From contig JAFKJZ010000461.1 in NCBI GenBank assembly GCA_017305815.1, positions 1-9,368 of the forward strand: 9,368 nucleotides of DNA. The letters run 5' to 3'. Below, piece after piece: positions 1 to 4,640 of the stretch (position 1 is its first letter; each line of letters opens with the position of its first letter). The notes under the pieces were generated by a model. That model was not told the DNA's origin. It made no database searches and was given only the letters and a program-made list of their open reading frames with translations. A program made the position numbers and the translations under genes. The DNA is from Hyphomicrobiales bacterium (GTDB lineage: Bacteria; Pseudomonadota; Alphaproteobacteria; Rhizobiales; Kaistiaceae).

Positions 1-241
1 GGAATTTGAGCTTTTCCGTCACCGTCGCGAGGCCGGATGCCGTCACCCAGCTTTCCTCGCAGGCTTGGCCAGTCGCCAGCAGCACGCCGCCGAAGCCGAG
101 CCGATCCACCGCCTGGGCGACCTCCCTGACATAGCCGAACTCCGGCGGACGCTGCTGCGTCTCGGAGCCGAGATAGGTGCCATCGCCATAGGTCGGGATG
201 AACCAGAAGAAATTGAGCGGATCGGCGGTGGTGACGGTCAT
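1..241 (-). CDS. ssuD: Alkanesulfonate monooxygenase SsuD, N-terminal 80 residues (cut by window start)
   Basis: SsuD is the FMNH2-dependent cytoplasmic monooxygenase that releases sulfite from alkanesulfonates, giving sulfur from organosulfonates. Only the first 80 codons lie in the window and the frame is open through its left edge. Reading down from the ATG at 241, the protein has NFFWFIPTYGDGTYLG (residues 10-25), AQAVDRLGF (42-50) and ATGQACEESW (56-65). These match the start of the bacterial luciferase-like TIM barrel of E. coli SsuD, including the conserved cysteine (Cys61 here, Cys54 in E. coli by my alignment). A GAAGG ribosome-binding site (250-254) lies 8 bases before the ATG. The gene follows ssuA on the same strand after an 89-base gap, so the two probably form one operon. 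ssuC and ssuB would be expected beyond the window. Family call is confident; completeness cannot be judged. Confidence 0.93.
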   Translation of the reverse strand, partial: MTVTTADPLNFFWFIPTYGDGTYLGSETQQRPPEFGYVREVAQAVDRLGFGGVLLATGQACEESWVTASGLATVTEKLKF

Positions 242-330
242 GGCGGCGGCCTTCGTGGTGGTGGTCGCGTTCTCTGGGTGGCGCGTGCGTGGTTCGAGAA
301 ACGGGCCGTCCCGAGGACGCGCAGTCTCGA

Positions 331-1296
331 TCACGCCTTCGGTGCGGTCCAGACCGCGTCGGAGACGGTGATGGGCTTCGGGATGAGGCCGAGCTTGAAG
401 AAGCGATCGGCGGTCACCTGTTGGCCGGCGACGATCGCGTCCGAGAGCGGCAGGATGCCGTAGACGGCGCGCTCGACCGCCACGGTCTGCGGGCCGCTCG
501 GCACGCCGGTGATTTCCGTCAGCGCCTTCGCCACCTCGCCGCGATTGGCATTGGCCCAATTGGCCGCGTCGCCGAGGCCGGCGATCGTCTTGGCGATAAT
601 AGCCGGGTTGGCGTTGGCGAAGTCCTTGTTCGCGAGCAGGTAGGTGTTGACCGCGATGGTGTCGGCGGTGGTCGTCAGCAGCCGCACCGGCTGGCGTGCT
701 TCGGCCAGCGCCAGGAAGGGATCCCAGATCGACCAGGCATCGACGCTGTCGCTGGCGAAGGCGGCAGCCGCATCGGCCGGCGACAGGTAGACGGGCGTGA
801 TGTCGGCGAAGGCGATGCCGGCCTTCTCGAGCGCCGCGACCAGCAGATTATGGGCGCTGGAGCCCTTGGTAACGGCGATCTTCTTGCCCTTGAGGTCGGC
901 GACCGTCTTGGCCGGAGAACCGTCCTTGACGATGATCGCCTCGCCCTTGCCGTTGGAGGGGGCGGCGCCGACATAGACGAGATTGGCGCCGGCGGCCTGG
1001 GCGAAGATCGGCGGGGCGTCGCCGGTCCAGCCGAAATCGATGGCGCCGACATTGAGCGCTTCCAGCAGCGGCGGCCCGGCCGCGAACTCGACCCAGGTGA
1101 CCGTCGTGCCGTCCGCTTCGAGCTGTTTCTCGATCGATTTCTCGCGCCGCGCCACGGCGAGGAGGCCGGCCTTCTGGTAGCCGATCCGCAGCGTCTTCGC
1201 CTCTTCCGCCTGGGCCTTGCGGCCGGCGAGCGAGGTGGCGGCAAGGCCGACGAGGCCGGTCCCCGCCAGAAGTCCGAAGTGGCGACGTGTGAGCAT
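331..1296 (-). CDS. ssuA: Aliphatic sulfonate ABC transporter, periplasmic substrate-binding protein (SsuA family)
   Basis: A 321-residue solute-binding protein that would capture organosulfonates in the periplasm and deliver them to an SsuBC-type ABC importer. Residues 1-30 are a signal peptide with a double arginine (TRRHFG, 3-8), a hydrophobic core and an AQA cleavage site at 28-30, so export may use the Tat route. The mature protein opens with LRIGYQKAG and carries the family stretches EFAAGPPLLEALNVG, DFGWTGDAPPIFAQAAGA and SVDAWSIWDPF, typical of SsuA/NrtA/TauA-like proteins and closest to SsuA. Length is normal. The ATG at 1296 is supported by GGAG (1303-1306) six bases upstream. Its downstream neighbour ssuD supports the sulfonate assignment over taurine or nitrate, but the exact substrate cannot be read from sequence. 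Confidence 0.93.
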   Translation of the reverse strand: MLTRRHFGLLAGTGLVGLAATSLAGRKAQAEEAKTLRIGYQKAGLLAVARREKSIEKQLEADGTTVTWVEFAAGPPLLEALNVGAIDFGWTGDAPPIFAQAAGANLVYVGAAPSNGKGEAIIVKDGSPAKTVADLKGKKIAVTKGSSAHNLLVAALEKAGIAFADITPVYLSPADAAAAFASDSVDAWSIWDPFLALAEARQPVRLLTTTADTIAVNTYLLANKDFANANPAIIAKTIAGLGDAANWANANRGEVAKALTEITGVPSGPQTVAVERAVYGILPLSDAIVAGQQVTADRFFKLGLIPKPITVSDAVWTAPKA

Positions 1297-1396
1297 TCTT
1301 GTCTCCGAGGCACAGGCAGGTTGCGTGCGGGAACGGGGGCCCGTCGAATGTCCTCATTGGACAGAATGACGAGTAGTTTGATCAAGAAAATGGATC

Positions 1397-1411
1397 TTGC
1401 CGCAGGGGCAA
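1397..1411. repeat. Short inverted repeat upstream of ssuA
   Basis: TTGCC (1397-1401) and GGCAA (1407-1411) form perfect 5-base arms around a 5-base centre, about 100 bases upstream of the ssuA start, in a locally AT-richer stretch (about 1360-1435) that is the likeliest place for the ssu promoter. A short palindrome TTGATCAA lies at 1378-1385. I could not identify convincing -35/-10 boxes on the minus strand. The dyad may be a regulator site for the sulfonate operon or chance. Confidence 0.25.
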
Positions 1412-1483
1412 TTCTTGGAAAGGAAAACCTCTGAAGCCGCCGCGGGCGCGATGGCTGTTGTTGTGTCGTCCGCGCGGCCCTTT

Positions 1484-1497
1484 GTGATGGCCATCAC
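1484..1497. promoter_or_regulatory. Perfect 14-bp palindrome, candidate operator
   Basis: GTGATGGCCATCAC is a perfect 14-base palindrome lying in the gene-free stretch between ssuA and the small exported protein at 1597. The same half-site recurs, with one base changed, in the dyad at 1512-1537. Arms this short with no spacer suit a dimeric DNA-binding protein more than a transcript hairpin. It could serve ssuA, the gene at 1597, or both. No regulator gene is nearby in the window. Confidence 0.4.
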
Positions 1498-1511
1498 TGA
1501 CTCTTCCCCAG

Positions 1512-1537
1512 CGTCATGGTGGAACGAAGCCATGACG
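1512..1537. promoter_or_regulatory. Inverted repeat, 8-bp perfect arms, candidate operator
   Basis: CGTCATGG (1512-1519) and CCATGACG (1530-1537) are perfect arms around a 10-base spacer. The half-site GTCATGG differs by one base from the GTGATGG of the palindrome 14 bases upstream, so the two dyads look like a pair of related sites. The element ends 59 bases before the ATG at 1597. A hairpin in RNA is possible too, but no T-run follows on either strand, so a terminator is unlikely. Confidence 0.4.
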
Positions 1538-1596
1538 GCGGGCGTTGGGCCTGCACCGGAAAACAGGGGGGCGTCTTCAGGCGACGCGGATCGGAA

Positions 1597-1854
1597 ATGG
1601 CAAAGTTGTACACCCGCACCACCATCAGTCTCGTCGCCACCGCGGCGATCGTCGCCTTCGGCGTCACGGCCTATGGTGGCCAGGCCATGAGCCGCACCAG
1701 CGGCGCCTCGGATCCGACCGCGCTCACTCTGTTCGACAAGGCCGCTGTCGGCGGCCGCAAGGGCTGCGAGGTCCAGTCCTGGCCCGATATCGCTCCCGAA
1801 TGCCTGCAGCCTTCCGATGGTCAGGCGCTGGCGAAGCCGGCCCGCAAGGTCTGA
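1597..1854 (+). CDS. Small exported or membrane-anchored protein with two cysteines, unknown function
   Basis: An 85-residue protein of unknown function. Residues 9-26 form a single hydrophobic segment after a basic N-terminus, with a possible signal peptidase site at GGQA (27-30), so the rest is likely periplasmic. The mature part contains RKGCEVQSWPDIAPECL (54-70) with Cys57 and Cys69, a pattern I associate with small hypothetical proteins of Hyphomicrobiales; the two cysteines could form a disulfide. The start at 1597 was chosen because it places the basic residues directly before the hydrophobic segment. A longer in-frame start at 1516 would add a 27-residue non-hydrophobic leader that overlaps the dyad at 1512-1537. 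The ribosome-binding site is weak (GGATCGGAA, 1588-1596). It stands alone, 89 bases before the LysE-type gene on the same strand. Real gene likely, function open. Confidence 0.7.
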   Translation: MAKLYTRTTISLVATAAIVAFGVTAYGGQAMSRTSGASDPTALTLFDKAAVGGRKGCEVQSWPDIAPECLQPSDGQALAKPARKV

Positions 1855-1943
1855 CCGGGCTCGGCCAACTCAAGGCACCTGGTCGAAGGGCTTGCCACGG
1901 CGAGGCTTCGGTGGATTGATGCTGTTCTCCAGGGAGAAGCAGC

Positions 1944-2570
1944 ATGTCCTTCGAACACTGGCTGGCCTTCGCGGCCGCCTCGGCCGTCATCCTCGCCATT
2001 CCCGGCCCGACCATCCTGCTGGTGATCTCCTATGCGCTGAGCCATGGCCGCAAGTCAGCCGGCGCCACCGTCGCCGGCGTCGCCCTCGGTGATTTCACCG
2101 CCATGACGGCATCGATGCTCGGCCTCGGCGCGTTGCTCGCCGCCTCGGCGGCGCTGTTCACCGTGCTGAAATGGGTCGGCGGCGCCTATCTCATCTATCT
2201 CGGCATCAAGCTCTGGCGTGCGCCCACGGGAGCGCAGACGGAGGCGCAGACGTCGGAAGTGCGCCCGGTCCGCATCTTCCTGCATGCCTATGCGGTGACG
2301 GCGCTGAACCCGAAGAGCATCGTCTTCTTCGTCGCCTTCCTGCCGCAGTTCCTGGTTTCGAGCCAGCCGCTGCTGCCGCAGATGATCCTGTTCGAGGTGA
2401 CCTTCCTCGTGCTGGCGACGATCAATGCGGCCAGCTACGCGCTGATCGCCGCCGGTGCGCGCCGGACCATCCGCAAGCCGAGCGTGCAGCGCATCGTCAA
2501 CCGTACCGGCGGTGGCCTGCTGGTCGGCGCGGGCCTTCTTGCCGCCGGCTGGCGCAGCTCCACCTCCTGA
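1944..2570 (+). CDS. LysE/RhtB-family amino-acid exporter
   Basis: A 208-residue inner-membrane protein of the LysE/RhtB superfamily, which exports amino acids or related small metabolites by proton antiport. It is of the usual length and hydrophobicity, with about six predicted membrane segments: roughly 5-27, 40-62, 66-87, 113-135, 147-168 and 186-203. Family signatures are AIPGPTILLVI (19-29), VAGVALGDF (44-52) and NPKSIVFFVAFLPQF, the last being the typical RhtB stretch following the loop. An AGGGAGAA ribosome-binding site (1931-1938) sits 5 bases before the ATG, fixing the start. It ends three bases from the convergent SNase-like gene. The substrate cannot be predicted; LysE-type genes are numerous in such genomes and no amino-acid regulator lies next to it. 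Confidence 0.92.
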   Translation: MSFEHWLAFAAASAVILAIPGPTILLVISYALSHGRKSAGATVAGVALGDFTAMTASMLGLGALLAASAALFTVLKWVGGAYLIYLGIKLWRAPTGAQTEAQTSEVRPVRIFLHAYAVTALNPKSIVFFVAFLPQFLVSSQPLLPQMILFEVTFLVLATINAASYALIAAGARRTIRKPSVQRIVNRTGGGLLVGAGLLAAGWRSSTS

Positions 2571-2577
2571 GCCTCAG
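2567..2577. repeat. 11-bp palindrome spanning both stop codons of a convergent pair
   Basis: CTGAG (2567-2571), one base, CTCAG (2573-2577) contain the TGA of the LysE-type gene on the plus strand and the TGA of the SNase-like gene on the minus strand. It is too short to be a convincing bidirectional terminator on its own, and no T-runs flank it. Confidence 0.3.
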
Positions 2578-3440
2578 TTCTGCAGGCAATCGGCTGGTGG
2601 CGGTCCCGCCTGCCAGATGCCGCGCCGGAAGCAGCGCGCCTCGGTCTCGGCCGTCTTGTAGCCGTCCGGCGCCTTCGCGGCCGCCTCGGCCCAGCCCTGT
2701 TCGATCAGCCACTGGCCGAGATCGGTGCTGCCGATCCGGCAGGGCGCGACGAGCGGGTCGGTCGTGTCATTGGCGGAGACGCGGCACTCGACGCCGAGCG
2801 CCCGCACGCGGCGGCGCAGCGCTGCCAGCGCCAGCTTGGCGCAGGCGATCTCGCCCGCCGCTTCGTCCGTCTCGGCCGGATGGCAGAGCCGGTCGTCATC
2901 CGGTACGCGGATGCCGGCGAGCCGGACATGGCGCTGTCCGATGTCGAGCAGCCCGGCTTCGCGCACGACGACGGGCGAAAATGCCTTCCAGCGTGGCGGC
3001 GCCGGCGGCTTTTTCGGTATCGCCTCGCGTTCGAGCGGGCCGGTCAGCGCCGGGGCCGGCGTCATGCCGGGCGCCGTGACGTTGCGCGGCGTGCGCATGG
3101 GGGCGGGGTCGGGGGAGGGGTCCGGGGGCGACGCCGGTGTCTCGACCGCGGGCGGGAGTGTCTGCGGAGCTGCGGCGGCGGGAGCCCCGGTCGCGGATGG
3201 CGGCATCGCCCCCGGCGGCATGTCCGGATCCGGGGCGCCACAGTCATCGGCATCGACCGGGCCGTCGAACGGATCGCGGTCGGCATCGTCCACGTCGTTC
3301 GAAACGGCGACCTGTTCCGGCGCCGGCGCCCCCATCAGCCCGGCGAGCTCGTGGCGGTCGAGGCCGCCGATCTTCGAGGTGACGATTACGGCGAGGCCGA
3401 TCATCGCGGTCAACCAGAGCGCGGCGGGCGCCGTCCTCAC
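2574..3440 (-). CDS. Membrane-anchored SNase-like domain protein with degenerate active site
   Basis: A 288-residue protein starting at GTG 3440. Residues 5-21 form one hydrophobic segment (signal anchor or signal peptide). Residues about 40-152 are a low-complexity Pro/Ala/Asp linker. Residues about 155-285 resemble the staphylococcal-nuclease (thermonuclease) OB-fold, with HVRLAGIRVP (171-180), a GEIACAKLA segment and DLGQWLIEQGWAEA near the end, plus six cysteines. By alignment to the usual pattern only the Arg35 equivalent (Arg173) remains: the DGDT motif reads EAGL, Asp40 is Arg178, Glu43 is Asp181 and Arg87 is Pro229. I infer no nuclease activity and perhaps a binding role. The start overlaps the repressor stop as GTGA, suggesting coupled translation. 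A second GTG at 3470, after GAGG, is possible and would add ten residues. Thermonuclease-like family assignment is good, function unknown. Confidence 0.82.
   Translation of the reverse strand: MRTAPAALWLTAMIGLAVIVTSKIGGLDRHELAGLMGAPAPEQVAVSNDVDDADRDPFDGPVDADDCGAPDPDMPPGAMPPSATGAPAAAAPQTLPPAVETPASPPDPSPDPAPMRTPRNVTAPGMTPAPALTGPLEREAIPKKPPAPPRWKAFSPVVVREAGLLDIGQRHVRLAGIRVPDDDRLCHPAETDEAAGEIACAKLALAALRRRVRALGVECRVSANDTTDPLVAPCRIGSTDLGQWLIEQGWAEAAAKAPDGYKTAETEARCFRRGIWQAGPPPADCLQN
3099..3128 (+). other. Potential G-quadruplex motif within the linker of the SNase-like gene
   Basis: The plus strand, which is the template strand for the SNase-like gene, carries five G-runs of length 5, 4, 5, 4 and 5 separated by loops of 1, 2, 1 and 3 bases. 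This comfortably meets the canonical four-run G-quadruplex pattern. It encodes the Pro/Asp-rich linker on the other strand, so codon and amino-acid bias may alone explain it. A structure in the template strand could slow transcription through this gene. Confidence 0.5.
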
Positions 3441-4084
3441 TGGCTCGCCCAGATGATCCGGGCCATCCACTCCACCTCGCGGGCGGCAATCTCGCGGTTC
3501 GGATGCTCGGGATTGAGGGAGTGCAGCTCGACGATCTTCGCGGTTTTGCGGGCCAGCACCTTGGCCATGACCTCGCCACCCTGGGTGCGCACGACGACTC
3601 TGTCGCCGGGGCGGCAGGTCGCCGTCGGAGAGACGATGATGATGTCGCCGGCCCGGTAGAGCGGCATCATCGATTCACCCGAGACCTCGAGCGCGTAGAC
3701 GCCCTCGGTCATCCTGGTCTGCGGGATCGCGACCTCGTCCCAGCCCTGGCCGACGGGGAAGCCGCCATCGTCGAAATAGCCGCCGGCGCCGGCCTGCGCG
3801 AAGCCAAGCAGCGGAACGTGGCGGAACGGCCCTGTCTGCTCCGGCGGCGCCAGCCGGCGGATGGTGAGCTCCATGAAGCGATCGAGCGGCTCGCCCGTCG
3901 CCTCGAGGATCTTGGAGATGCTTTCCGTCGAGGGCCAGCGCGGCCTGCCGTCGACGGCGACGCGCTTGGAGCGGTTGAACGTGGTCGGGTCGAGGCCGGC
4001 CTTGCGGGCAAGGCCGGACGCCGTCAGCTCGTTGCGGGCTGCCAGGCGATCGATCGCCGCCCAGATCCACTCGTGCGACAACAT
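3437..4084 (-). CDS. XRE-type helix-turn-helix repressor with S24 (LexA/CI-like) autopeptidase domain
   Basis: A 215-residue DNA-binding regulator predicted to inactivate itself by cleavage. The N-terminal part (about 5-75) holds an XRE-type helix-turn-helix with LTASGLARKAGLDPTTFNRS (20-39). The C-terminal S24 domain has the Ala-Gly cleavage pair at 98-99 (AQAGAG), the nucleophile Ser138 in SGESMMP (135-141) and the general base Lys175 in VMAKVL (172-177). Spacings of 39 and 37 residues resemble LexA (35 and 37). The ATG at 4084 is preferred since GGAGG lies 8 bases upstream; a GTG 105 bases further out would add an unrelated leader. It is not LexA itself: the DNA-binding domain is XRE-like rather than winged. 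It is co-directional and overlapping with the SNase-like gene. A CI/C2-like phage origin is possible, but no phage genes surround it. Confidence 0.9.
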   Translation of the reverse strand: MLSHEWIWAAIDRLAARNELTASGLARKAGLDPTTFNRSKRVAVDGRPRWPSTESISKILEATGEPLDRFMELTIRRLAPPEQTGPFRHVPLLGFAQAGAGGYFDDGGFPVGQGWDEVAIPQTRMTEGVYALEVSGESMMPLYRAGDIIIVSPTATCRPGDRVVVRTQGGEVMAKVLARKTAKIVELHSLNPEHPNREIAAREVEWMARIIWASQ

Positions 4085-4092
4085 GGCGGAAA

Positions 4093-4097
4093 CCTCC
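4093..4097 (-). promoter_or_regulatory. Ribosome-binding site that decides the start of the S24 repressor
   Basis: GGAGG on the minus strand stands 8 bases before the ATG at 4084. It is the strongest Shine-Dalgarno match in this stretch and argues against the longer frame beginning with GTG at 4189. Confidence 0.75.
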
Positions 4098-4103
4098 GCG
4101 AAT

Positions 4104-4118
4104 GCGGGCCAGGCCCGC
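4104..4118. promoter_or_regulatory. Perfect 15-bp palindrome in the leader of the S24 repressor gene, candidate autoregulatory operator
   Basis: GCGGGCC and GGCCCGC are perfect 7-base arms around a single A, ending 6 bases from the ribosome-binding site of the repressor gene. Single-base-centred palindromes of this size are usual for dimeric LexA/CI-like repressors, so self-repression is plausible. A hairpin masking the leader of the mRNA is the alternative. Confidence 0.45.
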
Positions 4119-4209
4119 GTCGTCCCGCGCTTCGAAAGCCGCAGGGAAAGGAATAAATCCCTCTCAACCAGCTTTTTATCCCCGTCCACGAGGTCTGTCC
4201 AGCGGCGGG

Positions 4210-4229
4210 GCCGGCATTTTGACGCCGGC
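4210..4229. repeat. Short inverted repeat in the divergent intergenic region
   Basis: GCCGGC occurs at 4210-4215 and again at 4224-4229, with 8 bases (ATTTTGAC) between them, between the repressor and the DUF952 gene. As each copy is itself palindromic, they may be read as a direct or an inverted pair. In GC-rich DNA such short repeats arise easily by chance. Confidence 0.25.
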
Positions 4230-4243
4230 TGCGCGCGAACCCT

Positions 4244-4271
4244 TGTTCCGCCGCGATGGCGCGACTAGGTT
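4244..4271 (+). promoter_or_regulatory. Weak candidate promoter for the DUF952-pyrD operon
   Basis: TTGTTC (4244-4249) and TAGGTT (4266-4271) are separated by 16 bases and lie 24 bases before the DUF952 ATG. Both boxes are partial matches to the vegetative consensus, so this is only a suggestion. Confidence 0.22.
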
Positions 4272-4295
4272 CCCGACAAACCTAAGGGATCCCAC

Positions 4296-4640
4296 ATGAC
4301 CGTCATCTTCAAGATCGCCCCCGACATCCTTTGGAGCCAGGCGAGGGACGCGGGCGTCTTCACTGGCGCCACGATCGACATCACCGATGGCTTTATCCAT
4401 CTCTCGGCCGCCGACCAGGTGCGCGAGACGGCTGCGAGGTATTTCGGCGGCCAGTCTGGCCTGGTGCTCGTCGCAATCGATGGCGACAAGCTCGGCGACA
4501 AGCTGAAATGGGAGCCGTCGCGCGGCGGCGCGCTGTTCCCGCATCTCTACGGCCCGCTCGATTTCTCGGCGGTAATCTGGACCAAGGCGCTACCGGTCGG
4601 CACCGACGGCCTGCACGTCTTTCCCGAGCTTGCGGCGTGA
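4296..4640 (+). CDS. DUF952 domain protein
   Basis: A 114-residue cytoplasmic protein matching the DUF952 family over its whole length. Family hallmarks are DGFIHLSAADQV (31-42), LVLVAID (56-62), LKWEPSRGG (70-78) and FPHLYGPL (81-88), with conserved His35, His83 and Tyr85. The biochemical function is not established. I recall proposals that this fold is related to ADP-ribosyltransferases, which would suit the conserved His/Tyr residues, but I cannot verify that here. An AAGGGAT ribosome-binding site (4284-4290) fits the ATG at 4296. Its last bases overlap the GTG start of pyrD (GTGA), so the two are almost certainly co-transcribed and translationally coupled. I believe the same order occurs in other Hyphomicrobiales, implying a conserved but unexplained association with pyrimidine synthesis. 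Confidence 0.9.
   Translation: MTVIFKIAPDILWSQARDAGVFTGATIDITDGFIHLSAADQVRETAARYFGGQSGLVLVAIDGDKLGDKLKWEPSRGGALFPHLYGPLDFSAVIWTKALPVGTDGLHVFPELAA

Noticed and set aside
289..1434. Long plus-strand open frame (381 codons) opposite ssuA
   Set aside because: It is antisense to a clear SsuA protein; its Arg/Gly/Asp-rich product matches no family and reflects stop-codon scarcity in GC-rich DNA.
1397..1690. Plus-strand open frame overlapping the ssuA upstream region and the small exported gene
   Set aside because: It competes with the better-supported frame starting at 1597, has no signal or domain, and its Ser/Pro-rich composition is typical of a shadow frame.
2171..3079. Plus-strand open frame running from the LysE gene across its end into the SNase-like gene
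   Set aside because: It overlaps two well-supported genes in other frames and is Arg/Pro/Ala-rich without domain features.
3000..3250. Tandem repeat in the proline-rich linker
   Set aside because: The stretch is low-complexity (Pro/Ala/Asp) but no unit repeats with fixed period; only the G-run cluster at 3099-3128 stands out.
3437..4084. Prophage or mobile-element origin of the S24 repressor region
   Set aside because: No integrase, excisionase, structural gene, attachment-site repeat or change in base composition is seen; both flanks are ordinary chromosomal genes.
4085..4189. N-terminal extension of the S24 repressor from a GTG at 4189
   Set aside because: The extra 35 residues show no helix-turn-helix or other homology, span the 15-bp palindrome, and bypass the strong GGAGG site before the ATG at 4084.
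4331..4636. Upstream extension of the pyrD frame to an ATG at 4331
   Set aside because: The extension is out of frame within the well-supported DUF952 gene, and PyrD homology begins right after the GTG at 4637.
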